Shown: positions 53,347-61,407 of the stretch, piece after piece | Layout: every line of letters starts with the position of its first letter | How positions within the stretch are numbered: position 1 is the stretch's first letter | Assembly: GCF_003115855.1 (NCBI RefSeq) | Contig: NZ_KZ819076.1 | Coordinates: 233,812 to 297,811, forward strand | Direction of reading: 5' to 3' | Length of the DNA stretch: 64,000 bases | DNA from: Brenneria corticis | GTDB lineage: Bacteria; Pseudomonadota; Gammaproteobacteria; Enterobacterales; Enterobacteriaceae | Program-made: the position numbers and the translations under genes | Notes under the pieces: model-generated | What the model was told of the DNA's origin: nothing | Database searches by the model: none | What the model saw: the letters and a program-made list of their open reading frames with translations, nothing else

Positions 53347-55020
53347 ATGTGTTTATCTGACTGGAAAATCGGCACACGTTTGGTGGCCTGGTTTATCTTT
53401 CTCGTCGCCATGATTTGTCTTATCAGTCTGGTCTCGCTTTCGCGGTTATCTTATTTTCACGATGACGCCCGCGGAATAGTTGAAGATGTCTATCCGCAGA
53501 CGGTGGATTCCAACCGGTTGATCGATGATGTGAATGCCGCGGTATTGGCGTTTCAGAAACTGCTACTGGTGCAAAGCGAGGATAAAGTCAAACAGGTACG
53601 TGATGAAATCACCCACGTATCGAGTAATATCAGCCAATTAATGGAAAAAATAGCGGCCGGCGCAACCGATGCGGAATCGCAGAAAATTATGCGCGATATT
53701 CACCAATATCGGACGGAATTTCTGAATTCGGGGCAAAAAATTATCAGCCTGACTTTGGCGGGAGAGCAGGATGCGGCCGTCGCCGAGTTTAATGCCAACA
53801 CGGATATTATTCAGAGCAAATATCGAAGCGCCATCACCCGGCTGATTGATTATCAGGATAACGCCATGGATGTCACGATTGATGAGATGTCTCACTCCTA
53901 TAACGTCAGCCGCTGGATTCTGCTGGGTATTCTGTTCGGCTGTATTGTGGTCGGCAGCGTAATTGCCGTAGCGATGACGCGCAGCATAACGTCGCCGATT
54001 AATCAGGCATTGCAGGTGGCTAATCGCGTGGCGCAGGGAGACCTGATGTCAACGATTGAGTTGCGGGGCAAAGATGAAACCAGCCAACTGCTGCAGGCGC
54101 TGGAGCATATGAATGTCAGTCTGCGGCAGATCGTCGGTCAGGTACGTGAAGGGGCGGAATCCATCACCACCGCCTCTTCCCAGATTGCCGCCGGCAACCA
54201 GGATCTGTCGGCGCGTACGGAAGAGCAGGCCAGCTCGCTGGAACAAACCGCGTCCTCCATGGAGGAATTGACGTCGACCATTAAAAATACCGCCGATAAC
54301 ACCCGGCAGGCCACGGAGATTGCCAATAAAGCGTCTGATTCGGCGAAGCGCAGCAGCGAAGTGATGGTTTCCGTTACGCAAAAAATGCGCGGGATTCGCG
54401 ATTCTTCCCAGCGGATGGCGGAAATTATCAGCGTCATCGACGGCATTGCCTTTCAGACCAATATTCTGGCATTGAATGCCGCCGTGGAAGCCGCCCGGGC
54501 CGGCGAACAAGGGCGCGGTTTCGCCGTGGTGGCGGGTGAAGTCCGTTCTCTGGCGCAGCGTAGCGCCACGGCGGCAAAGGAAATTAAAGAACTGATTGAT
54601 GATTCCGTCGGAAAAATCCATGAAGGGATGCAGTTGGTGGATAATGCCGAAGAAAATATCAGCGGCCTGACGACCAACGTTCAGGACGTAAACGATATCA
54701 TCAGCGAAATCGCCCAGGCCAGCCATGAGCAAAGCGACGGCATCAACCAGATTAATATTGCGGTAGGGCAGATCGACAGCACCACCCAGCAGAACGCGGC
54801 CCTGGTGGAAGAATCCGCTTCAGCGGCGCTTTCGTTGCAGTCTCAGGCGTCGATACTGGCCGAGTCGGTGCGTACGTTTAAGCTGGATGACGCGGGGGCA
54901 TTAACGCGTCCCACCGATGCGAGCAGCTTCTCGCAATCCTCCGCGTTGCCAGCGGCCGGCAAGTTAGCGCCGACAGCGAACAAACCAGCGGATAGTTCAC
55001 AGGACTGGACCTCGTTCTAA
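53347..55020 (+). CDS. Methyl-accepting chemotaxis protein with CheR-tethering tail
   Basis: 557 residues. TM1 at about 12-32, a four-helix-bundle sensor domain at about 35-185, TM2 at about 190-210, HAMP, then the signalling domain with FQTNILALNAAVEAARAGEQ. It ends SSQDWTSF; DWTSF fits the xWxxF pentapeptide that anchors methyltransferase CheR. ATG 53347 has AAGGGG before it; GTG at 53341 is too close to that site. Unlike the 13919 receptor it can be self-sufficient for adaptation. Ligand unknown. Followed by a terminator and the CRISPR array. Confidence 0.93.
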   Translation: MCLSDWKIGTRLVAWFIFLVAMICLISLVSLSRLSYFHDDARGIVEDVYPQTVDSNRLIDDVNAAVLAFQKLLLVQSEDKVKQVRDEITHVSSNISQLMEKIAAGATDAESQKIMRDIHQYRTEFLNSGQKIISLTLAGEQDAAVAEFNANTDIIQSKYRSAITRLIDYQDNAMDVTIDEMSHSYNVSRWILLGILFGCIVVGSVIAVAMTRSITSPINQALQVANRVAQGDLMSTIELRGKDETSQLLQALEHMNVSLRQIVGQVREGAESITTASSQIAAGNQDLSARTEEQASSLEQTASSMEELTSTIKNTADNTRQATEIANKASDSAKRSSEVMVSVTQKMRGIRDSSQRMAEIISVIDGIAFQTNILALNAAVEAARAGEQGRGFAVVAGEVRSLAQRSATAAKEIKELIDDSVGKIHEGMQLVDNAEENISGLTTNVQDVNDIISEIAQASHEQSDGINQINIAVGQIDSTTQQNAALVEESASAALSLQSQASILAESVRTFKLDDAGALTRPTDASSFSQSSALPAAGKLAPTANKPADSSQDWTSF

Positions 55021-55028
55021 CCCTGGCC

Positions 55029-55064
55029 GAAGCCATTCTCCGCATGAGGATGGCTTCACTATTT
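55029..55064 (+). terminator. Terminator after the second chemoreceptor
   Basis: GAAGCCAT and ATGGCTTC form an 8-bp stem around a 13-base loop, then ACTATTTTC. Weak T-run, but placed 8 bp past the stop. Confidence 0.6.
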
Positions 55065-55185
55065 TCAGCCAAATCACGCTATTAAAAACAGACAAAGTTT
55101 CACTGCAAAGGCGATACTTTGCCTTAGTGTTATCTGCCTGCACTGCAGTGAACCATCTGACACACTAGCGCCAGCAGCATACACT

Positions 55186-55275
55186 TTTCTAAGCTGCCTG
55201 TACGGCAGCTCAGAAAAATGTGTAATATCACCGATCCCAATTTCACCACCGTTCACTGCTGTACAGGCAGTGAAC
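55186..55275 (+). repeat. Inverted CRISPR unit 1
   Basis: A 31-bp hybrid repeat (55186-55216) whose two ends both read TTTCT-AGCTGCC in mirror image, a 34-nt spacer (55217-55250), and a 25-bp hybrid (55251-55275) whose ends both read GTTCACTGC. 31 + 25 = 56 = two normal repeats. This is exactly what inverting one spacer between the centres of its flanking repeats would leave. Confidence 0.85.
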
Positions 55276-55607
55276 AGTCTGGCCGAGGGACTGGGTTTGC
55301 TGCTGATTTTCTAAGCTGCCTGTGCGACAGTGAACGTAGTCGCGCCCGGCATCGGCGTTTCGGTCTTTTTCTGAGCTGCCTGTGCGGCAGTGAACATTGT
55401 GCCAGTTAATCCGCCGAGAGTGTTTTCTTTCTGAGCTGCCTGTGCGGCAGTGAACTAACAATGCGGCGCATCGTCGATAGTGATGAGTTTCTGAGCTGCC
55501 TGTACGGCAGTGAACGCAGCAACAACTATGTTTCCGGTATGCAGTTATTTCTAAGCTGCCTGTACGGCAGTGAACTGGCTGGGGCTGGTGGAATGTGTTT
55601 CACGGCT

Positions 55608-55695
55608 TTTCTAAGCTGCCTGTACGGTAGCTTAGAAATACGCAATATAGAGAAGTATTTGAGGAAAATAGTTCACTGCCGTACAGGCAGTGAAC
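55608..55695 (+). repeat. Inverted CRISPR unit 2
   Basis: Again a 31-bp hybrid (55608-55638, GCTGCC-TGTAC-GGTAGC core), a 32-nt spacer (55639-55670) and a 25-bp hybrid (55671-55695, GTTCACTGCC-GTACA-GGCAGTGAAC). The event is independent of unit 1, with five normal repeats between them. Confidence 0.87.
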
Positions 55696-55915
55696 AAGAT
55701 AGCCAGGCAAGCGGTCGATCACGTACGTTTTCTGAGCTGCCGTACAGGCAGCCCACAAAATTCAGCGCAGTTGCCGGGCTTCTCTGGCGATAGCGGTTTC
55801 CTTGCGCGAATCAATGCGCGAGATTACTGCCCCGCCGGGAGCGGTTTTTTTGTCTATTGCCTTCTATCGGGAGTAAAGTTGCGCTATTGGCATTAATTTT
55901 CGTCAGGAGGGCAGG

Positions 55916-56347
55916 ATGTACCAGTCAGTTTTATTGCCGGTGGATGTCAGTGAGCCGGAGTTAACGGAAAAATCGTTGCAGCAGGCCAGGTTCCTGGTGG
56001 AAAAAACGTCGGCCAGCCTGCGGCTGCTGTATGTGATATCCACGGTGCCGGACTATATTCTGAACCGGTTTAATCCGCAAACGCATCAGTTTGAAGACAC
56101 TCTGGCAACGGATATCAAGCAACAGCTGAAAGCTATCGCCGATAAGCTGGCGCTGCCGGAGGAGCGGCTTTCAATCAGCGTTCGTATGGGGTCGATTTAT
56201 GATGAAATTCTGAAAGAGGCGGAGGAAGTCAACGCCGACCTGATTGTCATTGGTTCGCGGCGACCGAGCGTGACCACTTACCTGCTGGGTTCCAACGCTT
56301 CCGCTATCGTGCGCTACGCCAAAACCTCCGTGCTGGTGGCGCGCTAG
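55916..56347 (+). CDS. Universal stress protein, UspF/UspG-like
   Basis: 143 residues. MYQSVLLPVDVSEPELTEKS and the ATP-binding motif VIGSRRPSVTTYLLGSNASAIVRYA (G-2x-G-9x-G-S/T type) show an ATP-binding Usp of the UspFG group. CAGGAGG lies upstream of the ATG. It is the first gene past the CRISPR array and is convergent with tyrB. Stress-related role inferred from family. Confidence 0.9.
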   Translation: MYQSVLLPVDVSEPELTEKSLQQARFLVEKTSASLRLLYVISTVPDYILNRFNPQTHQFEDTLATDIKQQLKAIADKLALPEERLSISVRMGSIYDEILKEAEEVNADLIVIGSRRPSVTTYLLGSNASAIVRYAKTSVLVAR

Positions 56348-56375
56348 CCGGTTATCTCCGTTCGGATAGGGATAA

Positions 56376-56395
56376 GAGCCGCCGGACGGCGGCTC
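56376..56395. terminator. Bidirectional hairpin between the usp gene and tyrB
   Basis: GAGCCGCC-GGAC-GGCGGCTC is a perfect 8-bp stem between two convergent stops (56347 and 56405). No T-run on either strand. Confidence 0.6.
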
Positions 56396-56404
56396 CCCGG
56401 TCGC

Positions 56405-57598
56405 TTATTGAATGGCGGCGAAAGCCGCGGCGACGCGCTGAACGTTGCCGTGGTTCAGACCCGCAAGGCACATACGGCCGCTGGCGATCAGATAGACGCC
56501 GAACTCTTCGCGCAGGCGATCGACCTGTGCCGGGCTGAAGCCGGTGTAGCTGAACATGCCGCGCTGGGTCAGCAGATAGTCAAAATTACGCTGCGGCAAC
56601 GCCTCTTTCAGCGCCGCGACCAGCGTCTGGCGCATTGTCAGAATACGCGTGCGCATCTCTTCCACTTCGGCCTGCCAGCCGGCATTTAGCGCCGGGTCGT
56701 TCAATACCCTGGAGACCACCTGGGCGCCAAAATTCGGCGGTGACGAATAGTTGCGGCGTACGGTGGCTTTTAGCTGGCCCAGCACGCGCAGCGCGGTTTC
56801 CTCATTTTCGCATACCACCGAAAGGCCGCCGACGCGCTCGGCGTACAGTGAGAATATTTTCGAGAACGAATTGGCGATCAGCGCCGGAATACCCGCGCCG
56901 GCCACGGCGCGAACCGCATAGGCATCTTGCGCGATGCCGGCGCCAAAGCCCTGATAGGCGATGTCCATAAACGGGATCAGTTCGCGGCTTATCAACACCT
57001 CGATAACGCGATCCCATTGCTCGTTGGTCAGGTCGGAACCGGTCGGGTTATGGCAGCACGGATGCAGCAGCACGATGCTGTGCGCCGGCAGCTGTTGCAG
57101 GGCGGCGAGCATCGCGTCGAATTTTACCCCCCGCCTGTCGGCGTCAAAGTAAGGGTAGGTATGCACCTTAAAACCCGCCCCGGCGAAAATGGCGATGTGG
57201 TTTTCCCAGGTCGGATCGCTGACCCACACTTCCGAGTGCGGAAAGTAGCGTTTCAGAAAGTCGGCGCCGACTTTCAGCGCGCCTGAACCGCCGAGCGTCT
57301 GAATGGTGGCAATGCGCTTGGCGGTCAGAGCCGGATGATTTTTGTCAAACAGCAGGTGCTGAATGGCGGTACGGTAAGACTGCAACCCTTCCATCGGCAA
57401 GTAGGAGTTTGCCTGCTTGGGTAATTGTTGCAGTTCGTCTTGCGCGGCGCTGACGGAGCGAAGCTGCGGAATAATGTTCTGTTCGTTGTAGTAAAGCCCG
57501 ATACTCAAATTTACCTTGTCCGCACGCGGATCCTGTTTGAATTTTTCCATCAGCGACAGGATAGGATCGCCGGCGTAGGCATCAACGTTTTGAAACAC
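56405..57598 (-). CDS. tyrB: Aromatic-amino-acid aminotransferase
   Basis: PLP enzyme of 397 residues that makes Tyr and Phe (and Leu) from 2-keto acids. MFQNVDAYAGDPILSLMEKF, TLGGSGALKVGADF, LHPCCHNPTGSDL, and the PLP-Lys in NSFSKIFSLYAERVGG (about Lys247) match E. coli TyrB. The end has FGVYLIASGRMCLAG with the carboxylate-binding Arg. It is 62 bp from the YitT gene on the same strand. Given the nearby PheC gene, it may also finish a periplasmic phenylpyruvate route after import. Confidence 0.96.
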   Translation of the reverse strand: MFQNVDAYAGDPILSLMEKFKQDPRADKVNLSIGLYYNEQNIIPQLRSVSAAQDELQQLPKQANSYLPMEGLQSYRTAIQHLLFDKNHPALTAKRIATIQTLGGSGALKVGADFLKRYFPHSEVWVSDPTWENHIAIFAGAGFKVHTYPYFDADRRGVKFDAMLAALQQLPAHSIVLLHPCCHNPTGSDLTNEQWDRVIEVLISRELIPFMDIAYQGFGAGIAQDAYAVRAVAGAGIPALIANSFSKIFSLYAERVGGLSVVCENEETALRVLGQLKATVRRNYSSPPNFGAQVVSRVLNDPALNAGWQAEVEEMRTRILTMRQTLVAALKEALPQRNFDYLLTQRGMFSYTGFSPAQVDRLREEFGVYLIASGRMCLAGLNHGNVQRVAAAFAAIQ

Positions 57599-57660
57599 GG
57601 TGTAACTCTCCTAAATCTATGGGATATCGGGCAACGGTTGTCTCGGCATCGCTCAGACTG

Positions 57661-58275
57661 TCAGACCGCGTAGCGGCCGGGGCGATGGTTCATCGCAATA
57701 ATCAGGTTCAGAATAATCGCGCCCAGTATGGAGGCGATCAGCATCGGTATGCTTACCACGAACAGGGAAGTCAGTACAATCACAATATCCACCGCCATCT
57801 GAAATTTCCCCGCGCGCAGGCGGTATTTGTCCTGCAGGTAGAGCGCCAGTATGTTCACGCCGCCCAGGCTGGCCTTATGGCGGAACAGCACAATAAACCC
57901 CAGTCCCATAATCAGGTTGCCGAACAGCGTCGCGTAGAACGGGTTCAGCCGGTCGAAGTGAATAAATAGCGGATGCAGATCGGAAAACAGCGACACCAGC
58001 GCCACGGCGCAGAAGGTTTTTATGGTGAATTTCCACCCCATCCGACGGATGGCCAGATAATAGAACGGCAGGTTCAGCAGAAAAAACGCCGTACCGAAGG
58101 AGACGTGGGTCAGGTAGTGCAGTAAAAAAGCCATACCCGCGGTGCCGCCGGTAAGGGCGCCGGCCTGACGTAGCAGAATAATGCCGAAAGAGACCATCAG
58201 CGTGCCAATCAGGATCGCCAGGATATCTTCCAGCGGGGTGTGTGACAATTTTTCAGTAGCGATAACGTTGTCCAT
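57661..58275 (-). CDS. YitT-family membrane protein
   Basis: 204 residues with five to six hydrophobic segments. LAILIGTLMVSFGIILLRQAG and GTAGMAFLLHYLTHVSFG fit the YitT/DUF161 family. Function of the family is unsettled; small-molecule transport has been suggested. Same strand as tyrB and likely cotranscribed. Confidence 0.85.
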   Translation of the reverse strand: MDNVIATEKLSHTPLEDILAILIGTLMVSFGIILLRQAGALTGGTAGMAFLLHYLTHVSFGTAFFLLNLPFYYLAIRRMGWKFTIKTFCAVALVSLFSDLHPLFIHFDRLNPFYATLFGNLIMGLGFIVLFRHKASLGGVNILALYLQDKYRLRAGKFQMAVDIVIVLTSLFVVSIPMLIASILGAIILNLIIAMNHRPGRYAV

Positions 58276-58517
58276 ATTGGCGGCTCAATACGTAGTCAAT
58301 AACCATGGATATATTAAGCAAAAATTGCACCAGATAACCCGCTGGCGGGGCCTTATAGAGGAGGGCGACGCCAGGGGAAAAGGGATAACTTATTGAATCA
58401 TAAATATGCACAGATAATGCATTTTGGGGCTTTTTATGGTCTATGTTGTGCAGTTGTTGGCTATTTTGTGCGTACTTCAATGATTGCTTGCACCAATAAA
58501 AGGCGGGTTGCCCCATA

Positions 58518-58997
58518 TCAGGGCAACGGCGGCGCGTCGGGCGTCATCAGGCCATTTTCCTTCAGCCGGTTAAGCACCACCGAGGTTTTCAGATGCGCCA
58601 CGCTTTTGTTCTGCGACAGGATCTGGCTGATCAATGCGCTCAACCCCGGCAGATCCGCCACCGCCACCTTCAGCAGATAGTCGGCGTCGCCGGTGGTTTT
58701 ATAGGCGTCGATAATGGCGTCGACTTCACCCAGCATCTGGTGGAATTTTTCGACGTATTCCACGGTGTGGTTAATCAGTCTGACCTCGATCAGCCCCAGG
58801 CACTCCAGGCCGACGGCGTTGGGGGAGAGTCGGGCGTGATAGCCAAGAATAAGCTGGGCCTGCTCCAGCGCGATACGGCGCCGGGAGCATTGGGAGGCGG
58901 AAAGCCCGACCAGTTCACTCAGCTCCTGGTTGGTCAGACGGGCATTGGCCTGCAATAGCGTCAGTATTTTCAGATCAAAGTCATCAATGTTGTACAT
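58518..58997 (-). CDS. Lrp/AsnC-family transcriptional regulator
   Basis: 159 residues. An N-terminal helix-turn-helix (LDLKILTLLQANARLTNQELSEL-type, with LSASQCSRRRIALEQ) and a RAM effector domain (VEYVEKFHQMLGEVDAIIDAYKTTGDADYLLKVAVADL) are clear. Amino-acid-responsive regulators of this size often control a neighbour; pheC divergently transcribed 204 bp away is the best candidate. Effector unknown, perhaps an aromatic amino acid. Confidence 0.92.
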   Translation of the reverse strand: MYNIDDFDLKILTLLQANARLTNQELSELVGLSASQCSRRRIALEQAQLILGYHARLSPNAVGLECLGLIEVRLINHTVEYVEKFHQMLGEVDAIIDAYKTTGDADYLLKVAVADLPGLSALISQILSQNKSVAHLKTSVVLNRLKENGLMTPDAPPLP

Positions 58998-59201
58998 GGT
59001 TCTCTCTACGCGGCGCGGGAAAATAATCTCCCAGACTACCAGTTTTTTACCCCGCGTTGTCTATGGGTTTTTTATCGACGGCGTCCCGGCAGCGGCGGAA
59101 ATCCGCCGGGCGGAACGCGGTTCGCCACGCTGTCGGCGCGTCCCATTTGTGTATACTGCTGCTTTTGCCAACCGTCTTTTTTTAATTATGGGGAAAACGT
59201 A

Positions 59202-59966
59202 ATGATCAAATGGTGTCCGCTTGCTTTGCTGTTAATCGCCGAAGGGGTAAGCGCGCAGTCTCATCTGGATAAGGTTCAGCAACAGGGCGTGCTGAACGTG
59301 TGCACCACCGGGGACTACAAGCCCTATACCTATCGACACGCCGACGGGCGCTACGAGGGAATTGATATCTCGATGGCCGAGTCGCTGGCGCAAAGCCTGG
59401 GCGTGAAGGTTAACTGGGTGAACACCACCTGGAAAACGCTGATGCCGGACTTACAGGCCGGAAAGTGCGATATCGCCATGGGCGGCATCTCCGTGACGCT
59501 GGCGCGGCAAAAGGCGGCGTTCTTTACCACGAGGCTGGACGTGGATGGAAAAATTCCGCTGGCGCGCTGTGAGAATAAAGATAAATACCAAACCATTGAA
59601 CAGCTTAATCGGCCTTCCGTGCGTCTGATCGAGCCGGCGGGCGGCACCAATGAAGCCTTCGCGCATAAATATTTGCCGCAGGCGACGTTGATACTGCAAG
59701 ACAACGTGACCATTTTTCAGCAGTTGGTGGATAACAAAGCGGATGTGATGATAACCGAAGCGTCGGAAGCCTTATTCCAGCAGAAACATTACCCGGCGCT
59801 ATGCGCGATTAACCCCGACAAGCCGTTGCAGTACGGAGAAAAGGCCTATATGTTGCCGCGCGATGACATAACCTGGAAGCAGTACGTCGACCAGTGGCTG
59901 CATTTGAGCAAAGCCACCGGCGAATACCACAACATTGTCGGGGAATGGCTGGCGCTCAAGCCGTAA
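59202..59966 (+). CDS. pheC: Periplasmic cyclohexadienyl dehydratase, PheC-like
   Basis: 254 residues with a signal peptide (cleavage near VSA-Q). The fold is an amino-acid binding protein, but it aligns closely with Pseudomonas PheC: VLNVCTTGDYKPYTYRHADG, GKCDIAMGGISVTLARQKAAFF, and IEPAGGTNEAFAHKYLP then VTIFQQLVDNKADVMITEASEAL, with the catalytic acidic residue in the last motif. PheC turns prephenate and arogenate into phenylpyruvate and Phe in the periplasm. No permease gene is adjacent, as expected for an enzyme. GGGG precedes the ATG. Confidence 0.82.
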   Translation: MIKWCPLALLLIAEGVSAQSHLDKVQQQGVLNVCTTGDYKPYTYRHADGRYEGIDISMAESLAQSLGVKVNWVNTTWKTLMPDLQAGKCDIAMGGISVTLARQKAAFFTTRLDVDGKIPLARCENKDKYQTIEQLNRPSVRLIEPAGGTNEAFAHKYLPQATLILQDNVTIFQQLVDNKADVMITEASEALFQQKHYPALCAINPDKPLQYGEKAYMLPRDDITWKQYVDQWLHLSKATGEYHNIVGEWLALKP

Positions 59967-59990
59967 TCCTTCGCTAAAAGGAGAGGTTGC

Positions 59991-60277
59991 TGACAAACCC
60001 ACTCCGCCATAGTCATCCCCGCGGAGACGGGGATCTACTTTCAGCTAGTGCGTTGATATCAGGAAGATTCCTCCTCGCGAAAGCGGGGACCCGCAGATAC
60101 TGTGTTGAACGTCAGCGGTCAAGACACTTTTATTCACCATGCCTTACCCCTCCGTCATGCCCGCGCAGGCGGGCATCTCTGGCAACGCAGCGCCAGCAGT
60201 GAAGACCTCTCACCGCTTTCCCCCCCCGTAGAGGAATGACGGATTTGGATTCGCTATTACCAATGGTTACTTTGTCG
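59991..60277. mobile_element. MITE-like element, copy 2 (287 bp, inverted)
   Basis: TGACAAA at 59991-59997 and TTTGTCG at 60271-60277 bound the reverse complement of the 48464-48731 element. It holds GTGTTGAACGTCAGCGGTCA and the same GCCCGCGCAGGCGGGC palindrome, plus an extra GGGGACCCGC-type palindrome. No ORF. It fills the gap between pheC and alr. Confidence 0.72.
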
Positions 60278-60293
60278 ATGGCCTGCCTTTTGG

Positions 60294-61373
60294 CTATTCG
60301 TCGCTGTATTCCAGCCGGGTGCGCTGCGTCAGGCGGGTAATCAGCTCATAGGCGCTGATCCCCGTATGCGCGGCGATTTTTTCCACCGGCAGCGCCTTAC
60401 CCCACAGGATCACCTCGTCGCCCACGCGGTCCTGCGCATCCGGCCCCAGGTCGACGGTAATCATATCCATCGCCACGCGCCCGCAAAGCGGGACTTCACG
60501 GCCGTTCACCCGCACCGGCGTGCCGGCCGGCGCGCTGCGCGGATAGCCGTCGCCGTAGCCGATAGCCGCCACGCCCAGCAGGGTATCGCGCTTACTGGTC
60601 CAGATGCTGCCGTAGCCAACGGGTTCTCCCGCTTTGTGCTCGCGCACGGCAATCAACTGCGAGGTCAGGGTCATGGCGGGCTGGAAACCAAAATGGGCGG
60701 CGTCTGCGGTTTCCAGCGGCGAAACGCCGTACAGGATAATGCCCGGCCGCACCTGATCGCGGTGCGACTGCGGCCACAGCAGAATGCCGCCGGAGGCGGC
60801 GATGGATTGCGCGCCGGGTTTATCCGCGACAAAAGCGTCAAAGCAGTCGAGCTGGCGTACGGTGGTATCCACCTGCGGCTCATCGGCGCGGCAAAAATGG
60901 CTCATAATGTTCACCGGTTGCACCACATTGCGGCATTGCGCCAGCCGCCGGTAGAAGGCTTCGGCGTGTTCCGGCAGCACGCCGAGGCGATGCATTCCGG
61001 TATCGAGCTTCATCCACACGCGAACGGGCTGCGACAGCGTCGCCTGTTCCAGCGCGGCGAGCTGTTCCAGGCTGTGAACGGCGGTTTCCAGTCGATGCTC
61101 GGTCACCAGGGGGAGTTCGTCGGCGGAGAAAAAACCCTCCAGCAGCAGGATGGGCTTGTCGATGCCCGCCGCGCGCAGCTGCAGCGCTTCTGAAAGCCGG
61201 GCGACGCCGTAGCAGTCGGCGTCGCAAAAGGCGCGGGCGGCTTCAATGATGCCGTGGCCGTAGGCATTGGCTTTCACCACCGCAACCAGGCGGCTTTGCG
61301 GGGCCAGTTGGCGGATCCGTTGCAGATTGTGACGCAGCGCGCGGCGATTAACGACGGCGGTTGCCGTTTTCAT
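60294..61373 (-). CDS. alr: Alanine racemase
   Basis: 359 residues. PLP enzyme supplying D-alanine for peptidoglycan. PLP-Lys34 is in VVKANAYGHG; the second base Tyr (about 255) is in EPVGYGSIW; the end has RVGDEVILWG. Gene order alr-dnaB on the minus strand matches E. coli. The stop lies 16 bp past the MITE copy 2. Confidence 0.96.
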   Translation of the reverse strand: MKTATAVVNRRALRHNLQRIRQLAPQSRLVAVVKANAYGHGIIEAARAFCDADCYGVARLSEALQLRAAGIDKPILLLEGFFSADELPLVTEHRLETAVHSLEQLAALEQATLSQPVRVWMKLDTGMHRLGVLPEHAEAFYRRLAQCRNVVQPVNIMSHFCRADEPQVDTTVRQLDCFDAFVADKPGAQSIAASGGILLWPQSHRDQVRPGIILYGVSPLETADAAHFGFQPAMTLTSQLIAVREHKAGEPVGYGSIWTSKRDTLLGVAAIGYGDGYPRSAPAGTPVRVNGREVPLCGRVAMDMITVDLGPDAQDRVGDEVILWGKALPVEKIAAHTGISAYELITRLTQRTRLEYSDE

Positions 61374-61407
61374 TCTTTAGTCCTTAACGCACTATGCTCA
61401 CGGTGCG

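Larger units (their letters stand above)
55126..55759 (-). CRISPR. Orphan type I-F CRISPR array with inverted units
   Basis: Repeats of 28 bp, TTTCTAAGCTGCC-TGTAC-GGCAGTGAAC on the plus strand, are the reverse complement of the type I-F repeat (GTTCACTGCC..), spaced by 32-34 nt; period 60. Direct repeats begin at 55308, 55368, 55428, 55488 and 55548; a degenerate one lies at 55126-55153. Hybrid repeats are at 55186-55216, 55251-55275, 55608-55638, 55671-55695 and 55729-55759. Ten spacers result. By repeat strand the array reads leftward with its leader side near 55760. Repeats drift from TGTAC to TGTGC and degrade toward the left, as at a trailer end. No cas gene is in the window, and no A/T-rich leader is obvious. 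Confidence 0.93.

Noticed and set aside
55218..55793. Open frames across the CRISPR array
   Set aside because: They translate the repeat (FLSCLYGSE recurring every 20 residues) and have no other homology.
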